Notes: a model not told the origin generated them from the letters alone. A stretch of DNA of 64,000 bases from Psilocybe azurescens (GCA_023853785.1 JAJIRX010000016.1:186001-250000), one strand, 5' to 3'. Positions 1 through 13,109 are shown, counted from the first letter of the stretch. Made by a program: numbers and translations.

Positions 1-1404
1 GTTCAACATCCAACCATCATACACTGATATTTTTCTCAATCAGATATGCGAATGCGACAACCTGAGCTGGGATATATGAGATGAGCTGAATCATCATCTG
101 GTCATCCCTTTGATTTGTTACTGGTCTATCTCACACTGCGAATATGATATCGGCAGCCAATCAGTCTAATTTGTCCTTGGAAGTATGGAGCGGTCGAGCA
201 GGAACAGTCATCGAAGGGACTCAATACCGAGAAAGTACGAACATGTCTGGAAAGGGGACAACATACGGCAGCAGCTCAAAAGAGAAACGATCATACGGCA
301 TTTACTATGTCTGTTAATGATCAACATCAAGCTGATCGTCTCAGTTCACGAAGCCATTTTATTTTGTAGGTATACATAGAATGAGACCACGGTACTATGA
401 TGCTCAATGTCGAATTGTGGAAAATAGGAATTCGGAATGGGGTATCATCAATGAATGTAAACTCAGACTAGTCTTCTGTATTCAAGGAACCGATGAGCCT
501 AAAATAGAAGTGAGGAGAGAACACGTTTGAGATTAAGCCACGAACTCAGAATGAGATACACGATCCCTATGGCGTGCGATAATTAAAATTCACAGACAAG
601 ATACCCCAGAATAGAATGAGAGAATGCATAACGACCCACGACAGGGAGAGATGCCCGTCGTACATATGGAAACGAGCGGAAATGGACCAACAGCTATGTC
701 GAGATGCATGCACAATCCTCTGCGGCAAACTACACATGAAGATAATAATGAAATACATTGCAAAATAAAAATAAAAACGACTACGAACAACACAAGGTGA
801 CATACCCAATGCCCTTGACAATGCAGACTAAAAACAGAAGAATCTACCACAAAAACACACCCACACCCAACACTCTCCTCCCAAACACAACAAACCCTCG
901 AATCCAGGGCCCCGGAAACACCATCCGTACAACACACACCGAAAATCGAGAACCCATCCCAACTGCACCCACTGACATTCAGTATGGCGTCTAGCAGAAA
1001 GAACATAAGTCAGCAGAAAATACACTGGAAGAAAATCCAACCAAAATAACCCACCCGACAAGATACGAGCGCCTTGAAATAACATTTCTTTGTTGGGCTG
1101 ACCGGGGAGGGGATCGCTGTAGTCAGAACCTATAGGCATACCCAGGCAGTGCACACGGGGTTCACAGGAATGGAGACGTACGAGAGGTACTGTTATATCG
1201 ATTGTAGTAACTGGTTAGGTCTGCATGGGGCTTCGCCCCAATAGACATAAATTAACAAGAAAAAACAACAGGGAGAGAAACTTTGTTAGTCTTGATGAAG
1301 GGCGGTGCGGATGTTTGTGTGAGGAGCCGCGGATATCCCGTTGGTGTTGAAAGTTGAGCTTTTGAACGTCTTCATTGACATGTTCATCCTCATCCTTTTA
1401 GCTA
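1..1404. other. Intergenic, no supportable gene
   Basis: I see no reading frame with family resemblance or a convincing splice structure on either strand. The part at about 840-990 is C/A-rich low-complexity DNA, which produces spurious overlapping open frames. Confidence 0.5.
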
Positions 1405-1995
1405 TCGGTATCGCTCACTGTCACTCCCACAGCATCTTTGATGATGCCCCTGCGCCTCGCAAAGAATCCCCACCTTGCTAATAGCACCCATCGCCTCCTC
1501 TTCTTCCACCTTTCCACACCCCATGAGATACTTCGGACTCTCATACAATCTAATCCCATATATAAACACAAAGGCGAGCGTGATGAGAGAGAGAAGAGGT
1601 AGAGCTAGCCTCTTTTCGCGTGGGGCGGACATATGGGACTGGTAATGTGGGTGGGGGTGTATGGGGAGGGGCAGAAAAAGTTGGAGAGGAGCAATGTGAT
1701 CTGCAGGTGGAGTGTGGATGGGCATGAGCGTTAAGTCCGAGGCGAGAAGGGAGAGAGGGCATGCATCTAGTTAACATGAGGTAATAACGGTTACGTTGAG
1801 CTGAAATTGAGTTTATGGACGGAGTACTTGGAGAATGTAAGTAGGGAAGACGCATATATGTACATACCACTGATATGGACCCATTTCAGTCACCTGGATT
1901 ACGGCATTGAGTATGCGGGATTCGCGTTGGTACACCTCGTTGCCTGTGTCTGTTTTGTCTTGATTGCTGTTTTTCACAAAGGGAAGGTCGAGCAT
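1405..1995 (-). pseudogene. Remnant of an SV2-like MFS transporter gene
   Basis: Two conserved blocks of an SV2-like major facilitator gene survive in the right order. At 1813-1995 there is the entry to the first membrane helix (VIQVTEMGPYQWYVHI; the family has GMGRYQW here). At about 1500-1640 there is RLYESPKYLMGCGKVEEEE, which in the family follows helix 6 (RLYESPKYLMGRGR). The part between, helices 2-5 with the NLPVDSA motif, is missing, and nothing of the C-terminal half follows. I infer an internal deletion and loss of function. The helix-1 block resembles the one at 45340-45480, so both derive from one paralogous family. Substrate cannot be inferred. Confidence 0.6.
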
Positions 1996-2592
1996 AGTAT
2001 ATATGTTGTTGTGTAGCTTGCTGAGCTGAGCTGTGAGATAACGAACGTGAAGGTGGAGGTGTGGGCAGACGGACGGACGGAAGAAAGGTGAGAAGGTTAT
2101 CTGTGAAACTCCGCAGTCCTATATGCCAGATAAGTGAGCATCGTCTGTGGAAAGGACGTGATAATTTCAAGCAAGGATTATGACAAGGAGAGCAGCGACG
2201 AGGAGAAGTGGATGCGCGAGTCCAAAGCAAAACGCGACTTGCTGAGGAGTGTAATAAGGCGATAGGGGTCAACGACATTCGAGGTACCTCGTCCATTTGC
2301 CAACGAAGGCTTCTCAATAGCTGTCGTTCACCGTATCAACGACAAACAGAGAAGCCTGGCTTTAAATGGAACCCTGATCACTGAATATATCACCCAACAG
2401 CTCCAAGGACAATACCAGAGGAGTTATAAATGCACGTACCGCCGTCGCTCCAAGCATCTACGCGTTCTCCTCCTCCTGAGTTTTCCGCCATGTCCTGTCA
2501 TCAGGTTATGCCAAAATGACATCCACCGAGTTCTGAAAATAAAGGTATTCATATTAGCACTCGTCCACATCCCGACTTATTTCCAGTCAGAG
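1996..2592. other. Intergenic, no recognisable gene
   Basis: A long open frame runs across 1886-2317 on the minus strand but is Ser/Arg-rich, has no recognisable motif and overlaps the MFS remnant. I do not support a gene here. Confidence 0.4.
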
Positions 2593-3472
2593 AACAGGAC
2601 GTGACGCCGCTAGGAGTCTCAGTACTGTTCGCTCGTTCCCACTCCAAACATCATTCAAGCGGAGTTCAAACTTCAATTCCCGTATTTATCCGAAGTTCGC
2701 ACACGTGCGTGTGCCATCCTGACTGCGACGTGTCCTCACCAACCAACCTCCTCTCCAGAATCTCTATCATACTCACTGCGACATCTTAAATTTGGATCTG
2801 TGAAATAATTTATCAGGCATCCGATAATGGTTTCTCGTAACCACTCAGCATCGTCCTCGTGTTTCGCTGTACATTATGGCGTGCAGTCAGCACGTCAAGC
2901 CCGTTCTGGTGCCCTCCAGCCCGACCACGAACATCTCTTTTGTGATTCTCGTTTTTCCTAGATGGTGAGTAGATGCCGCTGAGCAAAGATACATTCAAGT
3001 ATCCAGAAATTTCTATTAAAAAAATGGTCCGAGGTGGATACGTCTTCTGTTCTGTATGTCTAAATTTGCTGACGTCGCTCTTCTCTTCTATCTGCGAGAT
3101 CAGGCCGTTGGTGTTTCCTCCTGTGGGATCGTTCTGTTGGTGCTTATGTCGTGTCATATCTCGACAGTTACCCCTCTCTACTCGGCGTCGACGAGCTGTG
3201 GACCTCGCCTCGTCTCATGTATTGCTTGCACTTCTTGCGACCGCTCAGTTAGGATGGTAGGATGAATAAAACTCCCTTGTTTGTACATTTGTTCTGATAA
3301 AATCTGAAGCCTCTTTATCAGACGGGTAGTCGGATCAAAGCATTTAACTTCGTTTTTACCTCTTTCTCCAGAAGAATATGCGGTAGTAGACGAAGAGCAT
3401 CAAAAAATACGACTGTCCATGTTTTCCGATATCGGGATTCAGTTGTGGACTACGTGTATTTTAGTCGACTAT
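2593..3472 (-). repeat. Dispersed repeat R1, left copy
   Basis: About 880 bp that recurs in inverted orientation at 39374-40315. Homology starts at ACAGGACGTGACGC and ends near the palindromic-looking TTTTAGTCGACTATAG. No terminal inverted repeats or target duplication are visible. On the plus strand a stretch around 3056-3180 keeps the hydrophobic reading SSCGIVLLVLMSCHIS, and the same reading survives in the other copy, so the repeat may contain an old membrane-protein exon. Confidence 0.65.
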
Positions 3473-3935
3473 AGGTGGACCTGCGCGCCATGTTCTCATT
3501 CATGCACATCAATCCCTTGATCGTCACCTTTGTCTCGTTCAGAACTAAATATGGCTATCGCTCATCAATCAAAGGGCGACGATGTTGCAGACATACACGC
3601 GACCCCGCGCATAGCAACACGGGCTGGAAAACGCAACTTCCTCTCGTTCTGTGTCGCCATGACGTGAATTGAAGTCTCTTCAATCTTACGCGTGGTCGTT
3701 TTCCATAGAATGCAGCTGTTCCCCCTGCCTTGATAAACAGGAATTTTGGTTCTGAGATACCGTTGTAGGCCTGAGCAAAACGTCATTATAGTCGGCACCC
3801 ACAACGCTGTTGGCAGGCGATCCATCAGGATATATTTTCACGCCAGCACATTATGTGATGCTGGCTTGGCCTGGAGGTATCAGTAAATTTCACTCTATTT
3901 AACCAGACTACAACTTAACCAAGGCTGGCTTGACA
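3473..3935. other. Intergenic spacer between repeats
   Basis: No supportable gene. Short frames on both strands lack motifs. Confidence 0.4.
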
Positions 3936-5815
3936 GGGGCGAACATTGCAACACGGATCAACGAGGCCCGATATGCATCAAAGAGGAAGCCGGAATGATG
4001 CCCTCTGAGAGATAAAGGAATGTATCAAACTGCTTCAATGCAATTAGCTGGAAGAACACCAGGAACTTCCATCAAAGCCAAAGCGAGGGCTGCATTACAA
4101 TTTACCGGTGGTCCGAGTTATGGACGGAGGCGATGTGTTCACGGTAGCAGTACAATTTCTTCCCTTTGTTCTCCTGCATACATTTTTGGGTCTTTGGATT
4201 TATAACTGGTTACATGCTTGAAGCAGGGTGTGATACTCCAAGTCCAAGCAGTCATTGACCTGTGGGTCTGGTACCGCTCAAAGGGGCCAATAGCCTCGCA
4301 TCTACAGGTAGCTGGACCTCTATTCTATACATGACTTTAATAGAGCGGGATTAGTGTGTATAATGAAAATAGGCATCTTTGGCCACGCCAGCCGAAGTGG
4401 CGAGTCGATGGTGTAAGTAGGCAGCCACTCGTACGGGGGACTACAGATCAGTTACTCGAATGGGACAGATGTTCGCCGATTCCCGAACTTTGTGTCATGT
4501 TCCACTGCGCATTGTTCGCGACCGATCTGCCCGTGGCCCTGGCACATTCCGTATTCTGCATACCATTTGTGCTTTCGAAACGGGAGCGAATTGATAAGCG
4601 CCCACTGCATCTTGCATGCCATTGACATGGATCGCCGTGACAGAGGCGCATTGTCTTTCGATGTCGGTATAAGTGGTCGTTGGTTCTACTTACTTCCTCG
4701 AAAGCAATCAACATCCAGCCAATCCGATCTGTTCTCCCTACCGTGCAATATTTCCTTTACACAGCACCCAGCATAGTCAGCTTCATAATGTCCCGTTCAG
4801 GACCTCAGTCATCTGACGCTCGAGATATGAGCGTCGGACTACCTATCAATGGTTCCAACCATCTACAAACACGCCCAGTATCATCCTCTCTCCCTGGGTG
4901 CCTTCATAAACATCTTATCACTGGCCCATACGATTTGACCTTTTGAAGTATTGTCCCACATCCATGCATTCCTGATATGCCCCAACGTGTTAGAGATATT
5001 CTCCAAGACCTGGCAGTGGAAGCGGTATTACCCATCTACAAGCATCGCCCCACTCCCATGAACGATTTTGGCAATCATGATGCTTTGGATGGCTTCTATT
5101 TATCTTTCATGACCGACTATATTAGTCATCATGTGCACAAATTTATTAAAATAGGGTAGATTATTTATGGTTAACGTTGTTCCAATCGTAAAATAGCTTT
5201 ATTGTGACCCACCAGTAGGTTTGGTTTCTGGGTATGTGTTGGATTTCCAGTTTCCAGGTTCTTGAATGACAGCAGCACTTTCAATGTCTACTTTATTATT
5301 CAATAACGCCTGAAACTATCCTGAGGCATAGTTCATAGATAGTCCCACTGAGAGTCACATTTACTACGAATCTAGCCTTGATCTATCCTAGCCATTGTAT
5401 GTGCATAGTGATTGGAAAGCCTCCTCTAGCCTCCTATCTATTTGCACTTCATTGAAATAACCGGAAAGAGATTGCGCAACTTTTTACAGAGTTGTTTAAT
5501 ATATTTTATGGTTAGTTCGGTAGAGTTTTCAATGGATGAGCCATCATTAAATTAGGGCAGTACCACAGTCACGTGCAAGTATTCGAGTCGGTTGACTTCA
5601 ACGCTGAACTCAAGGTTGCCATCCTTCTATGAATACCAGGACCGCATGAGATTCTTTGCTCAAAATAACATCATATATCGTGCACGAGGTCCTTTCTGTT
5701 TAAATAGCCATTATCGTCGACATCGGAGAGAATGCTGTCATCCTTTGGCAGTTCTAAGCTAAGGCTTGAATTCGAAGGTTATAAGGCCACCGCTGTGGGC
5801 TTTGGGATCTCAGCC
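3936..5815 (+). repeat. Dispersed repeat R2, copy 1
   Basis: About 1.9 kb homologous to 14359-16543 in inverted orientation. The left limit is GGGGCGAACATTGCAAC, the right limit lies near GCTGTGGGCTTTGGGATC. The ends are not inverted repeats and no target duplication is obvious, so the element class is unknown. Shared coding-like pieces include GVSRQPLVRGTTD (near 4400) and ARDMSVGL (near 4825). Copy 1 lacks the zinc-finger segment present in copy 2; from about 5010 to 5290 its sequence is unrelated. The repeat ends only 28 bp before the start codon I chose for the downstream permease, so it supplies that gene's immediate upstream region. Confidence 0.75.
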
Positions 5816-5843
5816 TCTTTCGCTCTCTCACCCAATATTGATT

Positions 5844-8391
5844 ATGGTCCCGTACTTCTTGCACAACCTTGTTCCAAAGAGAGAGAAGAGAGAAAGCGCC
5901 CGCCCACTATTGACGGTGCTAGGCGAGCTGACATTGATCCAATGGGCTCTGTTCTTCTCTGGGTAAGCTCCACAGTCGGCTCGTACTGATTCATTTCTGA
6001 CGACCGCTTTTCAACCAATGTCTACCCCCAATCAATAGATGGCTGGCATGGACCTGCGATTCATTGGACTTCTTCTCCGTATCTCTCAGTATAACACATC
6101 TTCAGACACAATTCAACAGGAGTACCCATGATATCGTACTCGATTCCAGCATTACATTGAAATTTATCACTCATTAACCCACGTATGCTTTCTGTTAGAC
6201 AACGGCGATCACCTTGACTTTGCTCTTTCGCTCAGTTGGTGCAGTACGTACTATTCTTAGCGTTGATCGAAACTAAATCGCTCACACACTTACTCCTAGG
6301 TTGTCTTCGGCATCCTATCCGATCGGTATGGCCGTAAATGGCCCCTTGTCTGGAATCTCATTCTCGTGGCAATTCTCGAGCTTGGTGCAGGTTTTGTGCA
6401 AACCTTCAGACAGTTCCTCGCTCTGAGGTCTTTATTCGGCATTGGCATGGGCGGGATCTGGGGATTAGCAACTGCGACTGCACTTGAGAATCTTCCTGTC
6501 GAAGCCCGTGGAATTGCAAGTGGCTTCTTGCAAGAAGGATATGCTGTCGGATATTTGATTGCAGCTGTGATTAACCTATTCTTGGTGCCGGAAGTAAGTG
6601 CAGGATGGCGGAGCTTGTTCTGGACGGGCTCAGGGATCTCGCTTTTCGCTGCTTTCATTCGCATGCTCTTGCCAGAGAGTGAAGTTTTCTTGAGGGCTAA
6701 GGAGGCGGGTATTGCAAGTGGAAAGGACACCACCAAGAAGACAAATATTTTCATCCAGGAGACAAAGGCGATGCTGAAGAGGCACTGGTTATTGTGCATT
6801 CACGCGGTCCTCCTCATGACTGGTATGTTCAATTTCCTCATCATTCCTGTCTTTATTTCTAGCCACAAGTCATTGCCTCTCGAATTGTGATGCTTCTTGT
6901 GCCTCTTCATCCGTGGGGCGATAATATATCCCGGGAATATCTTACTTCGTCTTCTACGTATATGTTTCTTCTCCGAAGATCAAGTGTGCCAACATTTCTT
7001 CTTAGGCTTCAGCTTCCTCGCTCACGGCTCTCAGGCAAATAGTTCTGTTCCTTCAGTCACCAAAATAATTGTTCACAACTATTCACTTGCTATAACAGGA
7101 TCTCTATCCCACATATCTCACAGCCTCAAAGGGATTGTCCTCACATGATTCCACGGTTGCGACCATCATTGGGAACTGTGTAAGTCGTTTTTGAAGTCAG
7201 TAGAAGTAGAGTGTTTAGGTTGATCTCTTATGCGCTGTCGTAGGGTGCGATTGCGTACGTTTCTTCGCCAAAAGTTGATTCTTAGAGGTGCCTTCTTATC
7301 CGAATTATCAGGGGTGGTGTGTTCGCCGGGTGGTTAAGTCAATATATTGGAAGAAGATTAACCATTATGTATGTTCTTCTTCATTTCTCCCATTGATATA
7401 TCTTTCATATATGCTCCAATAACGGCCCTTATTCCTTGATATACACCACATGCATCGTCCCTTTTTTACTGTGCTCAATTGCTCATTTTTTCAATCCATC
7501 AGTATCCATATCTTACTCGTCGGTGGTACGTCGCTTTCTTCCGGTTACTCCATTAGCTTACAGCTTAATCTGATCCAGCCTTCGTCCCTCTGTGGATCTT
7601 ACCCACAACATTTGGTGCGCTCTCGGCGGGTGCATTCTGCATCCAGTTTGGAGTACAAGGCGGACTGGGTGTCGTACGTCTTACTTTATACAAACATTTG
7701 TCGGTGACATGTCAACTAACTTTATCACTGTAATCACCGTAGATTCCCATCCAACTGTCAGAGATGTCCCCGCCTGCCTTCCGAGCAACATTCCCTGGCG
7801 TCGCCTATCAGATCGGAAACGTAAACGAATTATCTCAATTTGGTTTATTTCTGCTGTTGCTAAAATTCGCGTTCTCGGTTTGTCAGATGATTTCGTCTGC
7901 GTCGGCCCAAATAGAAGCGAGTACGTTGAACTATTTTATTGTCTTTGCTTCGACTGCTGATGTCGCTGTAGCTGGCGGTGATAACCTCAGGACGACCGTC
8001 ATTGAGAACGGAAAGGTTACTGATGTACCAGACTATGCGACAGTGCGTAATTATACCATCTCTCTACCCGCTCGCTATGAATGATTTAAATTCATACTAG
8101 GTTCAAGGAATCCTGATTGGAGTCGTTGCTGCGTTTGTGATATTCATCACGATTATAGGACCAGAGTAAGCTTCCTTCAAATACGTGGCGCGTTCAAATG
8201 TGATTAATGCACTCCCCATTAGAAATCATGGCTCTCAATTCGAGAAAGCAAAGACTGCATTCGAAGAAGAAGGCGGTGGACGCGACAAAATCGCAGTAGA
8301 AGACCGGCCGGGCAAAAGCTCCAGACATGAAAGTGATAGTGTGTCGGGTGACGAGAAGAAAGGAAGCATCAGTGAAGTTGAAAAGGTTTGA
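5844..8391 (+). CDS. JEN-type monocarboxylate/proton symporter (MFS), 15 exons
   Basis: Predicted plasma-membrane permease of the JEN family, which imports lactate, pyruvate, acetate or dicarboxylates with protons. Exons: 5844-5962, 6039-6135, 6199-6243, 6300-6822, 7006-7034, 7099-7179, 7244-7254, 7312-7368, 7503-7525, 7579-7673, 7743-7820, 7887-7920, 7972-8042, 8101-8165, 8223-8391; they sum to 1497 nt, 498 aa, without a stop. Visible marks: GWLAWTCDSLDFF at helix 1, SDRYGRKWPL in the helix 2-3 loop, and HGSQDLYPT matching the JEN signature, with S for the usual N and A for the usual S/T upstream. The tail is charged. Intron 5 (7035-7098) starts with GC in a CAG|GCAAAT context; exon 7 is only 11 nt. 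Another in-frame ATG lies upstream at 5766, inside repeat R2; I chose 5844 because family resemblance starts soon after it. Substrate is inferred from the family only. Confidence 0.85.
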
Positions 8392-8585
8392 ATGCCATCG
8401 GAACTTGGGCTATATGTTTTACTATCCTTGTGTATTATAGTTCTTTGAAATTTACAACATTTATGTGTTCACTGCTCACTCCTTGCTTTTTTTTGTTGCT
8501 TTGAGCCACTGCCTGTCTCTCTAATAACAGATGCTCCAACTGTTTGTGTATCAAATTATAGTTGCAAGATATGTTTCTACCCCTT

Positions 8586-9004
8586 GTAGTTGTTACGGAC
8601 ATCTTATTTTTCCTCGCTTTTCTATTTTTCTTTTCATTTTCTTTGTTTTCCTTACATAAAACATCTTTATCACATGATGAACACATCATGTGATTGTACA
8701 TACAACTCATTCTTCCCTGACTCATATTCTTCTGACTCACATTGTCGGCACCGCTATGATTCACATTGTCGGTACCATTATGACTCACTCTCTATTCTGA
8801 CTCATATCGCGACTCACATTTGTACTATAATTGTAGATACTCAAAACACTTAAATAGCCAGTAGACACTGCTATTATTCCTTAGCTAGTTCTTGAGAATC
8901 TAATCTCCTCTTACTCAATACCACTTGGAACTTGCTGTTCTTGACTACTTGACTGTCAGCTTTATCTATGCACGTGAATATAAGCCTGAAGTCGTAACAG
9001 TAGT
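8586..9004. mobile_element. Solo LTR with 5-bp target duplication
   Basis: The LTR proper is 8591-8999 (409 bp). It begins TGTTAC and ends GTAACA, a perfect 6-bp terminal inverted repeat with TG...CA ends. It is flanked by the direct repeat GTAGT at 8586-8590 and 9000-9004. A TATA-like TTAAATAG lies near 8850. No internal retrotransposon region or second LTR follows, so this is a solo LTR left by recombination. The superfamily (Gypsy or Copia) cannot be told from the LTR alone. Confidence 0.85.
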
Positions 9005-10620
9005 CTTTGATTTAACCCCTTTTTAATAACTACTGATTTAACATGAATATAAAGTACTAAATTAACCATAGTTTTGAACTACTGATCCAATAAATGGCTA
9101 ATTAATATTTCACCCTATCATACAAGGATGTAAAATAAATTAGACACAATACATACTGTTAGACTTTATGATTTAACAGCTATATAAAGTGAGGGAAAAC
9201 GGGGCTACTATCTAATATACATATTCACAAATTTGAGATTACCTTGGAAAGTCATACACATCTTTGATGTAAAATGGATTCTCAGACATATCTACAAATG
9301 TCTAAGGCCACACCTGTATACATATATAGGTCACAAACTGCTGGTAGCAAATGCCTTCATGACTCAGTGGTAATGTGCAGTATGTCAGCATTTGGCATGC
9401 ATCAGGTTGGCAATCAGAAATATTGGAGTTCAATTTTTACATATGACACATTATTTTATCTGACTTTTCAGCAATTTGTGTTACAAAGTTTGGATAGGCT
9501 AGCAATGTTATACATTCATTTTATGAAAATGGACTGTGGCCATGAAATGAGAGTTTCTCTATTTGTGTTGAATCACATATTTTTTTGAGTGAACCTATTG
9601 CAATGGATGAGTGGGTGAATTATTTTCTGTCATGTGGGTCATATAGACCTTGCATTGATTGTGTATTACAAGGTATTTAAGATGCACTTTTGCTGATGCA
9701 ATAATTTTTACATTATTTCATTCAAATCCACATCAAAACCAAATATCTAATTACCCATTATCATTTTAGTTAAAGCCTTCTTTACCTTTTTAAATTTCTT
9801 ATCTATGACCTTCTTGTTATCCTTAAGCACTGAAAAATTCTTTGAAACTGATGTGATTGTCTTTTGTAAGAACACCATAGTTGCACCAAGACCTGCCATA
9901 TGTGCTCTAAGACTACTGGATGTATCTTGTATCTTACCAAGTAATCAAAGGGCTTGTTAAGGCCTACAAATAAATAATAAGATAATAAAGAAATGACAAA
10001 TGATAAGATAGGAAAGAAATAGAAAAATGTAAATAATAGAAGGAAACCCTGACATCACCCTCTCTTTAAGGTGCATTTCCCACAATATGCTTAACATCTG
10101 GAAGTATTGAACTCAAATGAGAATTGCAATGTTATACAAGTTGATAGATGTTTAGAAGTGAAGAGATTTTACCTTTTGTATTGCCTTCATTGTCAGGCTT
10201 GGTGAGAGTTTCTTCTTTGTCTTCTCAATTTGCAGTTGATAATCTTCACTCTGTTCTTGTGCCCACCTTAGGGCCATCCTGGTTCCTATGTTGTTTTGAT
10301 GAAATGAGGGAAACTCAGACAGGAATATCAGTAAGTGCACCTTGGAACCCTCCATAGGCTGCCAAATGATGAATATAGACTCTAGCAGCAATGAATGAAA
10401 TTTGATTTACAATTGTTTATCAATTTCTATCAAGATGTCTTGCAAAATTCTCATAAGAATTTGTAAATCTGATCCATTTGTATAAGCATGACATGGCACT
10501 GTGATTTTTTCCCAATAGATTACATACTTGTGATAACATATTCCAGATAAATGGCCAGCATGATCATCAGCTATGTAAATGTAATAGCTATGCAAACAAT
10601 GCAAGGTAGTTGACAATGAT
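9005..10620 (-). other. AT-rich block with an unrecognised decayed coding region
   Basis: Markedly AT-rich compared with its surroundings. On the minus strand there are protein-like stretches: 10391-10186 (reading GTRMALRWAQEQSEDYQ and ending at a possible GTAAAA donor), then 9950-9761 (Lys-rich, including HMAGLGATMVFLQKT, ending at a stop). They could be exons of one gene with an intron between, but I cannot make the frames join without a stop. No family recognised. The plus-strand frame 9274-9588 has no supporting feature. Confidence 0.3.
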
Positions 10621-12179
10621 GTGTGAGTGAGGGTGGTGGTGGTGGTGGTATAAGCTCAAGAAGCAAACGCGCAGCACCACTGCAACCAATGCCATTCATG
10701 AGAATTCTAATCTATTTTGACAGAATGTGACCACACCCCAGATCAATCATTCGCACGTATGCCGGCAGAACGATGTAAATCCACAGTCATGATAAGAAAC
10801 CTTATGGACTCAGCAAAAGCCACACGTGAAACACAGACTCTTTAGAAATCCCTGACATGGCGGGTAACCCCCATCAAAACAACAAAAATTACGCCTGGTC
10901 ATGATAGCATATCGTCTTCCGGAGGCAATACACTTTTAGCCAGTCAAATAGACAACATTCGTTGTAAATGACAAACGGATGAACACCAGCATTACGGACA
11001 ATATGAACAAAAGATACAAGAATGAACCAAAAACAAACAAATGACTAACGCACACCAGGTAGATGAGGAGCGATGGCGGAACGGAAAGAACAGCATCAAA
11101 AAGGACAACTCACTCAACGCGAAGTAGTCCTCCACTCGACTCGCTGCTTTCCCCCGACTGACATCCTGATTCTTAATCTCCATCATTTCTGCGTCTGTGC
11201 ATACCGCAACAGCCCTCCCTCCTAGTGTCGGCTTTCCTCCCTTGCTCGTGCCCAACCCAACCCCAACGACATGACCATACAGAGTGGCTACCCGCTCCCT
11301 TCGCATGGACTTGGGAGTTGTGTGCGTTCTTGCTCTAGACTTCGAGCGCGAGGACCTGGAAAGCGAATTGAAACTTCTACATATGGAGAAGACTGAGGGC
11401 ACCAGAACCGTCACCCGCGTAATGGAAAACAAAAGGGGTCATATATAAGAACCCACATTACAGGTACATAGTCGCCTCTCAACAGGCCACATCCCCAGTG
11501 TTCTACTAGATCGCTCAGTGAGAACAAAAACAGAAACGAACCCAAACCTACCGATTGCCAAATCGTCAACAAATCTCACCTCCGTCGTGCCTCACCACCT
11601 CTGTGGCCAACGCTCCACCCGAAAGTGGGACATCTTGAAATTTGCTATGCATTGATCGCAAATTGCGCGGCCTTGAAACGGTGCGGAGCTACCTAAACCT
11701 GAACAGCGAGCGATGACCTGTAGAAACAGGCGTGGCTTGCCATGCAGGTAATTCTCAATCCTAAAGACTTCACTATGACCTTCGACGTTTTGATGACGCA
11801 TGGAGAGGGCTCGTTGATACCGGTACTACATTCCACATCAGCCAACGCCTCAAAGTACAGAATCAGAGGACAGGAGAGCGGTCGCAAGAACACGCACCGC
11901 GTTCGCAAGAAGCGTAAGTGCGCTGGCACGTGCTGAAGAGTTCTCCTCTTCCCACTGTTATGTCATCCGGTTCTGCAGAATGACATTCATCTAGATATGG
12001 AAGTAAAGATGTCAGGATTAGTTAGTACTCTGACCCTTCGTACAACGGCCAGATATAAGAAAAGGTTAAAAGAGCGAAAGGACGAGGATAGAATGAAAGC
12101 GGTAGAAGGTTTGCATGTAAAGGTGGGAGACGACTGAATTACCACAGCAGAGCGAGTTGAAAGAAGGGGAGAGTTGGGG
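10621..12179. other. Intergenic, no supportable gene
   Basis: Begins with a short (TGG)n run near 10632. Open frames at 10992-11432 and 11592-11936 have no recognisable motif and overlap on both strands. Confidence 0.4.
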
Positions 12180-13109
12180 ATGTGAAGATAAAAACTCAGA
12201 ACAACGATCGACGAAGTAGCACGAAGACAGGAACACACGACATCAAGCGACAAGGAAAAGAGATAAAAGAGCACAAGTCGGAACTCGGGACGACTTGATA
12301 AGAAGAAGAGCGGGCCGAAAAGTCGCTATTACTCACCAAGCCAACTGAACACACCCAATCCCACAGCCCTTCCCAAGAACTATCATGTGCCTCCACAAGA
12401 GGATCGCACGTACATTTAATCTTGGGCGGCATCTTTCGTTGTTTACGGTGCGCGCAGAGCCTTGAGGGTATCTGTGTTTGGAGGAGAGGTATTTGGAGAG
12501 AAGAGGGGAGGAATGATGTGGACGGCGGTTCGTCAACACGAAATTTCTATCTACGCCCGTTCTGACTCTTCGGGATTGAGTTGCAGGAGAGGTGCATGTA
12601 AAAAGTCGAACGGCGTTGCAGCTCGAGGTAGGGTCGGCATTTTCGAATGTCCCAGCGTCCAGAAACAAGTTCAGTAGCATTGATTTCGAAGGACTGGATC
12701 ATAGTCAGCTCTAGTTCATGTACGGACCAGACTAAAAATGGACTCACGGACCTCGGAATTCACCAGTCTAGTCAGAGTGATCCGAATGTACATATGAGGA
12801 TCGTCCTAGTTGTTCTAGCAGCCATAACGCGATTGACTGGTCCAAATGTCGCGCATCTGGAATATCAAAGGGAGCCGAGTTAAGAGAGGAAGACATTAAC
12901 GTTTTAACTCCAGTAAGACTACATGGGAGTGGAAGTAAGGTGATTGGCTCGCAAATAGCCTCCAAATATCGTTTCAATCGGAGTTCGAATTTTGATGTGG
13001 TTTACACTCCATCTGACTAACCTCAGACCATGATGCATGACGTGTCATCCTAAGTCTAACCTCCCAAGTACTCCAAATCTTGATTCCCTACTCACTGCGC
13101 ATGTCATTT

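Noticed and set aside
567..1154. Minus-strand frames of 138 and 108 codons, Cys/Val-rich
   Set aside because: They overlap one another and a plus-strand Thr/Asn-rich frame over C/A-rich DNA; no motif.
9274..9588. 104-codon plus-strand frame
   Set aside because: AT-rich region, no motif, and the better coding-like readings in that block are on the other strand.
12196..12432. Minus-strand frame starting MPPKIKCTCDPL as the start of a transposon gene
   Set aside because: The start resembles Cys-rich beginnings of some fungal transposon proteins, but the paralogous copy near 49950 does not keep the frame and no continuation is found.
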